Part shown: one piece after another, positions 1 through 10,763 of the stretch
Position numbering within the stretch: the stretch's first letter is position 1
Layout: every line of letters begins with the position of its first letter
Source: an uncultured Clostridia bacterium
Lineage (GTDB): Bacteria; Bacillota; Clostridia; Christensenellales; UBA1242
NCBI GenBank assembly: GCA_944350015.1
Contig: CALVNW010000001.1
Span: forward strand, 179,183-217,132
Reading direction: 5' to 3'
Length of the DNA stretch: 37,950 nucleotides
Program-made: the position numbers and the translations under genes
Notes under the pieces: generated by a model
The model's database searches: none
What the model was told of the DNA's origin: nothing
Seen by the model: only the letters and a program-made list of their open reading frames with translations

Positions 1-1394
1 GAAAAATCGTGGTCAAAGCCATATAGAAAATATTTGATGGCAAGATATGTGCCTTTATCCATATAGTCAATAGATGTTCTCTTGTTTAGTTTTAAGTTCT
101 CTCTTGCCATAAAGATTTCGAACACCTTGTCTATATCTCGAATAGGCAAAAATCTATACAAAATTTTCTTAAATCTGTCGCGCAAACCCTTGTTCTGCTC
201 CTTTGTGTAATGGCGCTCCTCAGTAAAGACCATAGCATATTGCCAAGCAATTTTGTTTATCCGCTCGTAAAAATCTAAGCCTTTAAAGGTTTTAAAGAAA
301 AGTTCTTTTGTCTGCTCAGCTGGAAAGTCAATGGTGTCAACATTGCCTTCAAGGTCCTCTCTGACAACATAAGAGAGGTTTTGAGGTGAGAAGGTTTCAA
401 GGAAAGGTCCTTTTAAGAAACGGAGCAGGCTGTCAAGGTATTCGTAAGAGGACTTGTAGGATATCTCGTTAAGCTCTTCTTGTTTTGGGCTTGATGCAAT
501 CTCATCAAGCATACTCTCTCTTGACTGGATAGGGCTTTTAAGCTCCGCTCTTGCAATCTGAGCGAAGGTGGTTTCAATTAAGTTGTCCTCGCCAAGTTGA
601 GGTAAAACTTCGCAGATATAGCTTGAAAAGACATTGTTAGGCGAGATAATCAAAATATCACTACTTTTTATTTGCCCTCTGTGCTTATATAGTAGATATG
701 CCGCTCTATGCAAGGCAATCGAGGTCTTACCAGAGCCTGCTATTCCTTGAACAAGTATGTTGTCATTCGTTTCTTGTCTGACAATCTTATTTTGCTCTTT
801 TTGTATGGTTGAAACAATCTGTTTCATCTTGACTGAGGCGTTATGTGAAAGCACCTCTTGCAAAATCTCGTCATTGATGGTAAGGTCGGTATCAAAGTAG
901 GAGAGCAGTTTGCCATCTTCAATCTTATACTGCCTCTTTAGCGTGATGTCACCTTGGTAGACGTCACTGTCAATATTAAACTCGGCAGGTCCTAAGTTAT
1001 AATCATAATACATTGACGAGATAGGGGCGCGCCAGTCAGCCACGTATAACTTTTGGTCATCTGATATTGTGCCGATACCTATATAGATGTTCTGCGTCTT
1101 TTGCTTGTCCTTTAATTTGAAATCAATCCTAGCAAAATATGGAGCGCTTTTTTGAAGTGACAACCTTTTGAGTGATTTTGAAAACTCGTTTTGTAAGTTC
1201 TCAATGCCTAATAAGTTTGAAAATGCATTGCCAAGCCCTCCCTCTTTTGAAGTTTCATAAAAGTTTTCTGAAAGCTCACTGATGCCTTGTTTTAATTTTC
1301 CTTGCGTATTCTCTAATTTTGTAATGTTCTCTTTTATCTTTTTGTTGACAATGTCTATCGTCTTTTCAAGATGTTCTTTTTCGTTTATCTCCAT
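1..1394 (-). CDS. helD: HelD-like UvrD/Rep-family helicase, 5' part (runs off the window)
   Basis: This is the N-terminal 464 residues of a superfamily 1 helicase-like ATPase; the frame stays open to the left edge. The protein starts MEINEKEHLEKT with a long charged helical region, as in HelD, where an N-terminal coiled coil probes RNA polymerase. A Q-motif-like segment (TIQKEQNKIVR) precedes a Walker A reading VQGIAGSGKTSIALHR near residue 216, followed by an LYKH/SDILIISPN segment typical of HelD. In Gram-positive bacteria HelD binds RNA polymerase and frees stalled complexes. The ATG at 1394 has a GGGGGA ribosome site just upstream. The C-terminal helicase motifs lie outside the window, so UvrD/PcrA cannot be strictly excluded, but the long N-terminal extension argues for HelD. 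Confidence 0.8.
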   Translation of the reverse strand, partial: MEINEKEHLEKTIDIVNKKIKENITKLENTQGKLKQGISELSENFYETSKEGGLGNAFSNLLGIENLQNEFSKSLKRLSLQKSAPYFARIDFKLKDKQKTQNIYIGIGTISDDQKLYVADWRAPISSMYYDYNLGPAEFNIDSDVYQGDITLKRQYKIEDGKLLSYFDTDLTINDEILQEVLSHNASVKMKQIVSTIQKEQNKIVRQETNDNILVQGIAGSGKTSIALHRAAYLLYKHRGQIKSSDILIISPNNVFSSYICEVLPQLGEDNLIETTFAQIARAELKSPIQSRESMLDEIASSPKQEELNEISYKSSYEYLDSLLRFLKGPFLETFSPQNLSYVVREDLEGNVDTIDFPAEQTKELFFKTFKGLDFYERINKIAWQYAMVFTEERHYTKEQNKGLRDRFKKILYRFLPIRDIDKVFEIFMARENLKLNKRTSIDYMDKGTYLAIKYFLYGFDHDF

Positions 1395-1523
1395 ATTTCC
1401 CCCTAAAAAATAACATTAAAAAATGTTTTAATTGCATATTTTATCATATTTAATCACAAAAGTCAAGGAAGAAGAGGGGGTTGGCGTAAAACTTGCAAAT
1501 AAGTTCGGCTTTCAATTGCACGG

Positions 1524-1605
1524 GCTATGTGATGCTAAAATTTTATTGCATAAAATTTTATAAATTCTGGCGAATTTGTATGCTTACGCATACCCATCAC
1601 ATAGC
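1524..1605 (+). repeat. Three-armed (cloverleaf-like) repeat element, copy A
   Basis: The outer stem pairs GCTATGTGATG (1524-1534) with CATCACATAGC (1595-1605). Inside lie three hairpins in order: an AT arm AAAATTTTA/TAAAATTTT, a second arm AAATTC/GAATTT with loop TGGC, and a third arm GTATGC/GCATAC with loop TTAC. Copy B (12823-12900, inverted) matches it closely except in the third arm, where the bases differ but the hairpin remains. Copies C and D near sigH share the architecture. It has no coding capacity. Confidence 0.8.
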
Positions 1606-1619
1606 GTGAAAAACCTTGT

Positions 1620-1691
1620 AGCCTCACTCACACCAAAGCCTTACTCATTGCAAAAAATTTATCTAGAGCCTCACTCACACCAAAGCCTTAC
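1620..1691 (+). repeat. 25-bp direct repeat, two copies
   Basis: The 25 bases from 1620 to 1644 (beginning AGCCTCACTCACACC) recur exactly at 1667-1691, a period of 47 bp. It lies in the non-coding stretch 1395-1955, which also holds repeat copy A, a run of A/T tracts (1789-1845) and the promoter of the next gene. No gene is seen in this stretch. Confidence 0.75.
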
Positions 1692-1847
1692 ACTAACGCA
1701 TTACAAACTCATACTAGCATAAAAATCTCATAACCGCACGTTTGCAAATAAGTAGATTTGCGAACGTATGATAGAGAACCTCGCTAAAATACTAAAAAAA
1801 AGGGCAAAAAATTTTTTTAAAAATTTTTAAAAATTTGTTAAATTTGC

Positions 1848-1875
1848 TTGACAAAAATTGCGGGGGGGGTACAAT
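1848..1875 (+). promoter_or_regulatory. SigA-type promoter with an eight-G spacer tract
   Basis: TTGACA (1848-1853) and TACAAT (1870-1875) are separated by 16 bp ending in eight consecutive G (1862-1869). The block TTTGCTTGACAAAAA and the G tract are shared with the promoter at 32314. A homopolymer inside the spacer could change promoter strength by slippage. Confidence 0.75.
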
Positions 1876-1936
1876 AAATTGACTTAAAATATATTATTCA
1901 TTTATTTGCCCAAAATGAATAAGTTTAAGTTAATTT
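1876..1936 (+). promoter_or_regulatory. Long stem-loop at the 5' end of the mRNA
   Basis: A 13-bp lower stem (1876-1888 with 1924-1936, one G-T pair) encloses a perfect 10-bp upper stem TTATTCATTT/AAATGAATAA. It begins at about the expected transcription start and ends just before the ribosome site AAAGGAG (1942-1948). It may protect the 5' end of the transcript or mask the ribosome site. Confidence 0.6.
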
Positions 1937-1955
1937 AAAATAAAGGAGAAAAAAT

Positions 1956-2516
1956 ATGAGTTTAAAAATAAAACTAATAACAAGTATAAGTGCCTTTTTC
2001 TTGGTGCTTTCACTACTTGTCACTGGGGTATTCGCAGCACAAAATTTGGCTTTTTCGTTTGGCGGAACGATAAATTTTGAAGGTATCAACGGCAATATTG
2101 ATGCACTTATCACCGCAGAAGTTACAGGCACAGCCACGCCAATAACACTTGACGATATATCAATAGAGCAGGGAGACACAGAGGTAACAGTGCCAGAGTC
2201 TTGGCAAAATATAAATTTTAATTTTGATGAAAATGGAAGTAGCATACTTTTTACGATTACAATTCAAAATAGACGTGAAGATAGAGGTTTAAATGCAATT
2301 TTATCAGTTTCAGGATTGGCTACAACATCTAATAATGAAACCAACGTATATGGTGGATTTGATAGTTCTTATAAAAGTTCTACAGAAGTCTCGATTTCAC
2401 CAAATCAGTCAAAAAGTGTATCAATTTATATGATTTTAAGTTCACGGTTTGCACCAGTTGATAATGTCGATGTCTCATTTACTATTTTATTTAGTGACAC
2501 TGACCACCTAGCGTAG
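1956..2516 (+). CDS. Small exported protein with a SipW/TasA-type signal sequence
   Basis: This 186-residue protein has a signal sequence at about residues 1-28 (KIKL start, hydrophobic FFLVLSLLVTGVFA core). The mature part looks beta-rich (GGTINFEGINGNIDA) and lacks a sorting signal, further membrane segments or cysteines. The N-terminus is the same type as that of the LRR protein at 32588 (LVLSMLIVGVWA then a GSVDFTI strand), and the two genes share a promoter block. The pattern recalls proteins handled by SipW-like signal peptidases, such as TasA-like fibre proteins; that assignment is from the signal pattern only. The start has a good AAAGGAG site. It is monocistronic, followed by a terminator. 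Confidence 0.75.
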   Translation: MSLKIKLITSISAFFLVLSLLVTGVFAAQNLAFSFGGTINFEGINGNIDALITAEVTGTATPITLDDISIEQGDTEVTVPESWQNINFNFDENGSSILFTITIQNRREDRGLNAILSVSGLATTSNNETNVYGGFDSSYKSSTEVSISPNQSKSVSIYMILSSRFAPVDNVDVSFTILFSDTDHLA

Positions 2517-2549
2517 CATAACAAAATTAACGACATAATTTTTAAAATT

Positions 2550-2575
2550 GGTAGGTAGGGCAACCTACCTTTTTA
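2550..2575 (+). terminator. Intrinsic terminator of the small exported protein gene
   Basis: Stem GGTAGGT/ACCTACC with loop AGGGCA is followed by a run of T, 34 bp after the stop codon. Confidence 0.8.
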
Positions 2576-2681
2576 TGATAATTTTAAAATTTTTTATGAT
2601 AATTATGATAATTTTAAAAGAATATAAACAATAATAAAATCATACTGAAAATGCACTACAAATAGCATATGAATTAATACA

Positions 2682-2715
2682 AAAAACTCTTATGAATACT
2701 TGCATAAGAGTTTTT
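2682..2715. terminator. Bidirectional terminator between convergent genes
   Basis: A perfect 13-bp stem AAAAACTCTTATG/CATAAGAGTTTTT with an 8-nt loop. The A5 and T5 ends let it work in both directions; it would end gyrA transcripts, which stop coding at 2846. The remaining bases between 2576 and 2845 are AT-rich with no recognisable feature. Confidence 0.7.
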
Positions 2716-2845
2716 ATATGTTTATTTTTATTGTGTTTATCATATTAGTATACAATATAAGAGTGATGTCTAAAGCAACACCAGCAATAAGCACTACCCA
2801 AAATACGATTATGCACGAACTTTTAATGGCTATTATAATTTGAGT

Positions 2846-5455
2846 TTACTCATTTTCTTCGCTTTCTTCAATTTTTTGAGCGGTCGCACTTTCGCCCTCT
2901 GCAGTCTCTTGCGAGTTGTTTTCGATTATCTCTTGAGGGGAGAGTGCGTCTATTTCTTGAGTTTCGGCATTTCCGTTCTCCAAAAGATTTTCCCCGTTTT
3001 CATCGAGTTTTTCCTCTTTTTTAACAAGAGCAACCCCAACAATCTTGTTTTCCTCTTTAAGTTTCATAACTTTTACGCCTTGGCTTACGCGTGAAAGCGA
3101 ACTGATTTGACTTATTGGCGTTCTGATTACAACCCCGTTATCAGCAATAAGCAGGATGTCATCGTCCTCAATAGATTGCTTAAGCGCCACGAGTTTGCCA
3201 GTTTTTTCGTTGAATGCGCCAGCTTTAATACCTTTTCCGCCACGTGATTGAAGCCTATATTCACTGACGTTGCTACGTTTTCCATATCCGTTTTCTGAAA
3301 TTGTGATAATCTGAGTATTTGGCTTAATAATAGTCATATCAACGATATAATCGTCTTCTCCAAGTTTCATACTGCGCACGCCTTGACTGCTTCTGCCCAT
3401 ACTGCGCACATCACTTTCGTTAAAGCGGATGCATTTGCCCTCATATGAGGCTATAAGGATGTCATCACTGCCACTTGAAAGCTCAACGCCGATAAGCTCG
3501 TCATTTTCAAGTAGGTGGATGGCGATTTTGCCAGCTTTACGAATTGACGCAAACTCGTCAAGAGCGGTCTTTTTGATAAGACCTTTCTTGGTTGCCATAA
3601 TAAGGTTACCGCTTGCGCCTTCATATCTAGGAATGACCGTTGTAATCTTCTCGCCTTCGCTAAGCATAAGAAGGTTGATAATAGCTCTTCCCTTAGCTGT
3701 TCTCTGCGCCTCTGGCACTTCGTAGGCTTTTATACAGTAAACTCGTCCGAGATTTGAGAAGAAGAGAAGATCATCGTGAGTTGAGGTTACAAACATAGTC
3801 TCAACATAGTCTTCTTCTTTTGTCTTATGTGCTGTTACGCCAACACCACCACGATTTTGAGCTTTGTACTCGCTTGTAGACATTCTCTTGATGTAACCTT
3901 GGTGAGTAAGCGAAACAACAACATCCTCTTTCTCGATAAGGTCGGCAATATCAATACCGCCACCGTCAAGGCTGATTTCTGTCTTTCTTGCATCTCCAAA
4001 CTGATTTTTAATCTCTTCAAAGTTGTCGCGAAGTATCTTCATAACGCGGGCAGGGGTTGCAAGGATATCTTCAAGGTCGATGATAAGAGCGTCAAGCTCA
4101 CGCAATTCTTGATTAAGCTTTTCAACTTCAAGCGATGTGAGCCTTGAAAGCTTCATCTCAAGGATGGCGTTTGCCTGCGTTTCGTCAAGCTCAAAGTTTT
4201 GAGTAAGTCTTGCCGATGCCTCTTGCTTGTCTTCAGAGGATTTGATGATTGCTATAACCTCGTCGATGTTAGCAAGCGCTATAACAAGCCCTTTTACAAT
4301 ATGTTCTCTCTCTTTTGCCTTTGCAAGCTCATATTGAGTTTTGCGAGTAAGCACTTCCTTTTGATGCTCAAGGTAGTAGTAAAGCATTTCCTTTAAGTTG
4401 AGTATTCTTGGCGTGCCATTTACAAGGGCAAGGAAGATGATACCGCCACTCTTTTGAAGTTGTGTCATTTTATAAAGGCTGTTAAGCACCACTTGTGCGT
4501 TAAAGTCCTTCTTTATATCAATGACAATTCTCATACCTTTTCGGTCAGACTCTTCCTTAATATCACTTATGCCGTCAAGACGTTTATTTTTAACAAGGTC
4601 GGCAATCTGCACGATAAGTTGTGCCTTGTTGACCTGGTAAGGAAGCTCGGTGATAATAATTCGACTGCGCCCAGATGAAGTCTCTTCAATTTCGGCGCGA
4701 CCCCGCACCACAATACCCCCGCGTCCAGTCTTGTAGGCGTGTTTAACCGCCGTTCTGCCCATAATGATACCGCCAGTAGGGTAGTCAGGCGCAGGAATAA
4801 TCTTTATAAGCTCGTCAATATCAATCTCAGGGTTGTCAATGAGGGCTTGTAAGCCGTTTAATACCTCGGTTAAGTTGTGAGGCGGTATATTTGTTGCCAT
4901 ACCTACAGCAATACCGTCAGAGCCGTTTATAAGAAGGTTTGGTATCTTTGCAGGAAGCACGGCAGGTTGCTCCAAGGTGTTATCAAAGTTAGGGTAGAAG
5001 TCAACTGTGTTTTTATCTATATCCTCAAGCATAAGGGATGCAATCTTCGAAAGGCGCGCCTCGGTATAACGCATAGCAGCAGGAGGGTCGCCATCGACAG
5101 AGCCAAAGTTACCTTGACCATCAATAAGCGGATAACGAATAGAGAAGTCTTGTGCTAGTCTTACCATAGCGTCGTATACAGAACTATCGCCGTGAGGGTG
5201 ATATTTACCCATAACGTCACCGACAATTCTCGCGCACTTTTTGGTTGGTTTGTCGTAGAAGTTGCCCATTTCGCCCATATCGAAGAGGATACGGCGATGC
5301 ACTGGCTTAAGCCCATCTCTTACGTCAGGGATTGCCCTTGACACATTTACCGCCATAGCATAAGATATGAACGATCTTTTAAGGTTGTCCACGGTGTCGA
5401 CTTTTTCAATTTTCGCATCTTTGAAAATTTCATCAAGCGATTTTTTGTTATCCAT
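2846..5455 (-). CDS. gyrA: DNA gyrase subunit A
   Basis: The 869-residue breakage-rejoining subunit of gyrase, which introduces negative supercoils together with GyrB. The start of the winged-helix region reads [19 protein letters not shown]; the catalytic tyrosine is in [11 protein letters not shown] at about residue 128. The quinolone pocket reads [18 protein letters not shown], with Ser and Asp at the E. coli 83 and 87 equivalents, so no classical resistance change is seen. The C-terminal DNA-wrapping domain has a near-canonical GyrA box, QSRGGKG instead of QRRGGKG, which favours GyrA over ParC. An acidic, glutamate-rich tail of about 60 residues ends the protein. The ribosome site is AAGGAG, and the start overlaps the remnant of the MazG-like gene by 8 bases. 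It is last in gyrB-(mazG-like)-gyrA. Confidence 0.97.
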   Translation of the reverse strand: MDNKKSLDEIFKDAKIEKVDTVDNLKRSFISYAMAVNVSRAIPDVRDGLKPVHRRILFDMGEMGNFYDKPTKKCARIVGDVMGKYHPHGDSSVYDAMVRLAQDFSIRYPLIDGQGNFGSVDGDPPAAMRYTEARLSKIASLMLEDIDKNTVDFYPNFDNTLEQPAVLPAKIPNLLINGSDGIAVGMATNIPPHNLTEVLNGLQALIDNPEIDIDELIKIIPAPDYPTGGIIMGRTAVKHAYKTGRGGIVVRGRAEIEETSSGRSRIIITELPYQVNKAQLIVQIADLVKNKRLDGISDIKEESDRKGMRIVIDIKKDFNAQVVLNSLYKMTQLQKSGGIIFLALVNGTPRILNLKEMLYYYLEHQKEVLTRKTQYELAKAKEREHIVKGLVIALANIDEVIAIIKSSEDKQEASARLTQNFELDETQANAILEMKLSRLTSLEVEKLNQELRELDALIIDLEDILATPARVMKILRDNFEEIKNQFGDARKTEISLDGGGIDIADLIEKEDVVVSLTHQGYIKRMSTSEYKAQNRGGVGVTAHKTKEEDYVETMFVTSTHDDLLFFSNLGRVYCIKAYEVPEAQRTAKGRAIINLLMLSEGEKITTVIPRYEGASGNLIMATKKGLIKKTALDEFASIRKAGKIAIHLLENDELIGVELSSGSDDILIASYEGKCIRFNESDVRSMGRSSQGVRSMKLGEDDYIVDMTIIKPNTQIITISENGYGKRSNVSEYRLQSRGGKGIKAGAFNEKTGKLVALKQSIEDDDILLIADNGVVIRTPISQISSLSRVSQGVKVMKLKEENKIVGVALVKKEEKLDENGENLLENGNAETQEIDALSPQEIIENNSQETAEGESATAQKIEESEENE

Positions 5456-5773
5456 TTTTTGCTCCTTGTTTGTTTTTTATCTGCTCATCGCATCTTTCAA
5501 GCGTTCTTTTAATTTTCTTTTCTATCATCTTGTCAACTTTCTCTTTGCCGAACATATTGCGGATTTGCCCAGCTAGGATTAGCACGTCCGCCGTCTCTTC
5601 AATTATGTTCTCTTTTATTTTGTCAAGATTCCGTCTTTATAGCGAAGATATTTGCATAGCTCTTTGGTAAGCTCGCTCATCTCTTCGATGCAAACGATAA
5701 GTTGCCTATCTTCTCCAAAAGCTTCAATTAGCTTTGCATATACTTCGCCATTGTCTTTAATAGGGTTATCCAT
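5448..5773 (-). pseudogene. MazG-like nucleotide pyrophosphohydrolase, broken by a one-base frameshift
   Basis: From the ATG at 5773 (site AAGGA overlapping the gyrB stop) a frame reads 52 residues, MDNPIKDNG...CIEEMSELTKELCKYLR, then stops at 5615. In the next frame the family sequence continues through RRNLDKIKENIIEETADVL and RNMFGKEKVDKMIEKK to a stop at 5448 inside the gyrA start. Joined by adding one base near 5630-5640 it gives about 108 residues, the usual length of small all-alpha NTP pyrophosphohydrolases; EEMSEL and EETADV are the expected paired metal-binding ExxE-type helices. Such enzymes clear non-canonical or excess NTPs. The break could be a true mutation, an assembly error or, less likely, programmed frameshifting. 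The junction lacks an obvious slippery heptamer. Position and spacing indicate one operon with gyrB and gyrA. Confidence 0.8.
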
Positions 5774-5785
5774 AAATTAATCCTT

Positions 5786-7969
<2,184 letters not shown>

Positions 7970-8026
7970 TTAAAAAATAGGATGAGCGTAAAACTTCCCA
8001 TATCCTATATGTATTATATATAATAT

Positions 8027-8055
8027 ATTATATATAAATATAAGGGAAAAGGCAA
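8027..8055 (-). promoter_or_regulatory. Promoter of the gyrB operon
   Basis: On the minus strand TTGCCT (8055-8050) and TATAAT (8032-8027) are 17 bp apart, about 65 bp before the gyrB start. The area 8005-8045 is a run of alternating TA that melts easily. Confidence 0.6.
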
Positions 8056-8094
8056 GTGTTTTGGCAAATTAACCGCGTTTTATCACAAAAAAAG

Positions 8095-8123
8095 TTGTCT
8101 AAAAAGTGAAGATGTGCTATAAT
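8095..8123 (+). promoter_or_regulatory. Promoter of the GtrA-family gene
   Basis: TTGTCT (8095-8100) and TATAAT (8118-8123) with a 17-bp spacer, 47 bp before the chosen start, divergent from the gyrB promoter. Confidence 0.65.
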
Positions 8124-8170
8124 CACCTTGCAATAAAATCTTGCAATATTGTTTGCTTAAAAGGATAAGT

Positions 8171-8947
8171 ATGACAAAGAAAAATTTAGATAAAATTAAA
8201 AATATTGATTCAGAAGAGCCACAAGCTTTAAATAATGATAATACCTCCACTTTGGAAGGGCAAAATAAAGACGATTTAGCCTTGCAAAGCGACAGTACTG
8301 CATCTAATGCAGTAGATTTACAAGAGCATAGTAGCGAAGAAGACTTACATATACAAAATACAGAAAGTGGAAACCAAAACTTGCAGGGGACTGAAAGTCA
8401 AGAAAAGCAAAAGAACTTAAAGAAAGACTTTCTTCAATTTTTAAAATTTTTGGCTTTTTCGCTATCTGCTGGCGTAATTCAAATATTATCGTTTGAACTT
8501 TTGTATACTTGGACAAAGGCACTACCTTGGTGGCCAAGTTATTTGATTTCGGTTGCGCTATCTGTCATTTGGAACTTTACATTCAACCGCAAGTTCACCT
8601 TCAAGTCGGCAACCAATGTGCCACTTGCAATGACCCTTGTATTTTTGTTCTACTGCGCCTTTACGCCTGCCTCAGTCTTTGGCGGGAACGCACTTGAGGG
8701 CATAGGCTGGAACGGCACACTGGTAACCTTTCTTATGATGGTCATCAACTTTATAACAGAATTTTTCTACGATAAATTTGTTGTTTTCAACGATAAGGTG
8801 ATAGACAAAATTCTTAGCAAGTTTTCAAGGTTAAAGTCTACTGACGGTGCAAAGCCAAAAGAAGAAAAGCTATTTGAAAGAGACGAGAAAATCAAAGAGG
8901 ATGCCGAAAATATAGGCAAGAATAGAGATTTAATCGATAAAGAGTAG
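8171..8947 (+). CDS. GtrA-family membrane protein with a charged N-terminal extension
   Basis: The 258-residue protein has a GtrA-like domain at about residues 80-210: four membrane segments, with the recognisable WNFTFNRKFTFKS between the second and third and FYDKFVVFND at the end. GtrA-family proteins are thought to move or present undecaprenyl-phosphate-linked sugars for cell-surface glycans. The first 80 residues are hydrophilic and rich in Glu, Asn and Ser, and the last 50 are charged. The start at 8171 was chosen because AAGGAT lies directly before it; an upstream in-frame ATG at 8141 has no site. The gene stands alone with no glycosyltransferase next to it, so the substrate is unknown. 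Confidence 0.8.
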   Translation: MTKKNLDKIKNIDSEEPQALNNDNTSTLEGQNKDDLALQSDSTASNAVDLQEHSSEEDLHIQNTESGNQNLQGTESQEKQKNLKKDFLQFLKFLAFSLSAGVIQILSFELLYTWTKALPWWPSYLISVALSVIWNFTFNRKFTFKSATNVPLAMTLVFLFYCAFTPASVFGGNALEGIGWNGTLVTFLMMVINFITEFFYDKFVVFNDKVIDKILSKFSRLKSTDGAKPKEEKLFERDEKIKEDAENIGKNRDLIDKE

Positions 8948-9028
8948 CCAAATTTATAAAATATATTGTTAATAGGGAAATTTATTTAAAGTGTTAAAAA
9001 TATTTTTTATTTGAATTAAAAACTACAA

Positions 9029-9613
9029 TCATTTATTTCTATTCTTATCAATAAAGGCAAAGTTGTCATTTTTAAATTTTACAAGATAGGTTTGATTGAC
9101 CTTAAGTTCACCTCTATAAAATATCTTGCACTCAGCTTGCTTGCCACTGCCCTTTTCAATATAGACAATATCGTAGAAGTTGTAGCCCAAGATGTTTAAA
9201 AGGGGATTGATATAGTAAAGCGAATTTTTTATATAGACAATTCCTATGAAAACCGATATCAATATAAATAGGAAGTAGTCGCTCACATAGGACAATTCTA
9301 GTTGCAGGGCAAACAACACAAACAGCGAAAAGTATCCAAGGAAGTGTCTGTCTGTGATGTTCTGCTTTTGAGTGATGATAACCTCTCGCTCTATGTCCTT
9401 ATTGTGATAGACGTTAAAAATTAGCCCGCATACGCCTAAAATTATCAAAAGCACTAGTGTTATTAGGTTGACGGTGTTAAGCACGTTAAAAGATAGGTTA
9501 TGATTAAATATGTCAATAATAAGCCTTAGAGCAATCAAAATATACATCGGCACAAAGGCACTTAGGTATAAAAATAGGTCTTTTATCTTATTCATAAAGA
9601 TATTTTGCCACAT
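9029..9613 (-). CDS. KwaA-like four-segment membrane protein
   Basis: The 194-residue protein has four hydrophobic segments (about residues 8-30, 43-67, 90-112 and 114-135), then YINPLLNILGYNFYDI and a short soluble beta-rich tail ending KNDNFAFIDKNRNK. The NP-x-L-x-x-LGY signature after the last segment followed by a small C-terminal domain resembles, as I recall it, KwaA, the membrane sensor of the Kiwa anti-phage system. No KwaB-like gene is nearby, so a complete Kiwa system is not present here. The start is uncertain: neither 9613 nor the next Met at 9595 has a convincing ribosome site. It is divergent from the gene at 9673, with only 59 bp between starts. Confidence 0.55.
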   Translation of the reverse strand: MWQNIFMNKIKDLFLYLSAFVPMYILIALRLIIDIFNHNLSFNVLNTVNLITLVLLIILGVCGLIFNVYHNKDIEREVIITQKQNITDRHFLGYFSLFVLFALQLELSYVSDYFLFILISVFIGIVYIKNSLYYINPLLNILGYNFYDIVYIEKGSGKQAECKIFYRGELKVNQTYLVKFKNDNFAFIDKNRNK

Positions 9614-9672
9614 TTTTAAAAAAATTATTTAATTTGTTTTGTTTTATTTGAGTTTTCGGTTAAAATATAACT

Positions 9673-10341
9673 ATGGTAATAGTTCCAATAGTGCTTTTAG
9701 GCTGTGCAAGCCTTGCAATGAGCGTAATTTATTCATTTTTTAAAGATAAGGGAGACTGGCAGGGTTATCTTGTCAGGTCGCTTACTATGCTTTTATTGTT
9801 GATTTATGCGGTGGTCACAATAAATTTAACGTCAATAATAAACGCACTTTCACTCTTTATAGCGATTGCCTTGGTTGTGAATATTTTTAACGAGGGCTTA
9901 AAAATAAGCAATGTTATGAATGCTACGGCAAAGCAAATTATGGAAGGAGTTTCTTTGACGCTATTCTATCTTTCTCTTGCCTTAAGCACGCTCTCACTTG
10001 CCTCATTTGACGTGTTTTCACTTTTAGGCGGACTTCTTCTCGGTGGCGGGGTAGGACTATTAATCTCAGGGCTTAAAAAAGAAAAGTCTTTAGTTACAAT
10101 TTTATTTGATGTTTTGTGCTTTGCAAGCGTAGGTCTTGCAATTGGCTTTGGACTTAATAGCATTATAAACACAAATCACTTGACAAGCGCAGTACTAACC
10201 TTAGTTGCAATGGTAATGCTCCTTACAAGTGAGTTGCTTTCGCGTTTCTTAAAAAATGGCAAACTTAAAAACATTCTTTGTAGTGAACTTAAGATAGTCG
10301 CCCTAATCATCCTCGTCCTTGCAATCTATTTGTTTAAGTAA
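9673..10341 (+). CDS. Multi-pass membrane protein of unknown function
   Basis: The 222-residue protein is almost entirely hydrophobic, with about eight predicted membrane segments and short loops; GGLLLGGGVGLLISGLKKE is a glycine-rich segment near residues 117-135. I do not recognise a family. Size and topology resemble YhhN-type lysoplasmalogenases, but I see none of their conserved acidic residues, so I do not assign it. There is no clear ribosome site. A possible promoter TTGTTT (9639) - 16 bp - TAAAAT (9661) would start the transcript at about the ATG, suggesting a leaderless message. A terminator follows at 10411. Confidence 0.65.
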   Translation: MVIVPIVLLGCASLAMSVIYSFFKDKGDWQGYLVRSLTMLLLLIYAVVTINLTSIINALSLFIAIALVVNIFNEGLKISNVMNATAKQIMEGVSLTLFYLSLALSTLSLASFDVFSLLGGLLLGGGVGLLISGLKKEKSLVTILFDVLCFASVGLAIGFGLNSIINTNHLTSAVLTLVAMVMLLTSELLSRFLKNGKLKNILCSELKIVALIILVLAIYLFK

Positions 10342-10410
10342 AAAGGTCTACTAAAATTTGATTAATTTTTAATAAGCGCAAATTTGATATTTTGAAACTG
10401 TCAATAATAG

Positions 10411-10444
10411 AAGTTAAAGATTAAAGATATCTTTAACTTTTTTT
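10411..10444 (+). terminator. Intrinsic terminator of the membrane protein gene
   Basis: Stem AAGTTAAAGA/TCTTTAACTT with a 9-nt loop, running into T7. Confidence 0.75.
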
Positions 10445-10506
10445 GTTTAGAGATTATCATAAAACCTTAATAAGACAAAATTTGTCAATTTTTTTGCTAA
10501 AATATA

Positions 10507-10535
10507 TTGACAAAAACAAATTAAAGGCATATAAT
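10507..10535 (+). promoter_or_regulatory. Perfect consensus promoter of the initiator tRNA
   Basis: TTGACA (10507-10512), a 17-bp spacer and TATAAT (10530-10535), 13 bp upstream of the tRNA 5' end. Confidence 0.9.
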
Positions 10536-10547
10536 ATATAGTGTTAT

Positions 10548-10624
10548 CGCGGGATGGAGCAGCTCGGAAGCTCGTCGGGCTCATAACCCGAAGGTCGTTG
10601 GTTCAAATCCAACTCCCGCAACCA
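10548..10624 (+). tRNA. Initiator tRNA-fMet (CAT)
   Basis: A 77-nt cloverleaf with anticodon CAT in GGGCTCATAACCC. Two initiator hallmarks are visible. The acceptor stem has a C1-A72 mismatch (CGCGGGA against TCCCGCA), and the anticodon stem ends in three G-C pairs. CCA is encoded (10622-10624). It stands alone, with its own promoter and tandem terminators. Confidence 0.97.
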
Positions 10625-10629
10625 CGAAG

Positions 10630-10651
10630 CTGGCGTTAGCCAGTTTTTTTT
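10630..10651 (+). terminator. First terminator after tRNA-fMet
   Basis: CTGGC/GCCAG stem with loop GTTA, followed by eight T, 5 bp after the CCA end. Confidence 0.85.
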
Positions 10652-10668
10652 GCGGGGGACCCCATTAG

Positions 10669-10690
10669 GCTGGCTTCTGCCAGCTTTTTT
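10669..10690 (+). terminator. Second terminator after tRNA-fMet
   Basis: GCTGGC/GCCAGC stem with loop TTCT and six T. The stem repeats that of the first terminator; the two are separated by the near-palindrome GGGGGACCCC and ATTAG. Confidence 0.8.
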
Positions 10691-10701
10691 AACACAAAAA
10701 T

Positions 10702-10732
10702 AAAGGTGCGACATTTTCGTTACACCTTTTTT
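10702..10732. terminator. Bidirectional terminator for the ABC exporter gene
   Basis: AAAGGTG/CACCTTT around a 14-nt loop with T/A runs on both sides. It lies 35 bp past the stop codon of the ABC exporter on the minus strand. Confidence 0.65.
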
Positions 10733-10763
10733 ATAAAAAACTTTGCGCGTTTTATAAATTTTA

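Noticed and set aside
5190..5215. Quinolone-resistance change in GyrA
   Set aside because: The pocket reads GDSSVYD with the susceptible Ser and Asp present.
9673..10341. YhhN-type lysoplasmalogenase
   Set aside because: Size and number of membrane segments fit, but conserved acidic residues of the family are not visible.
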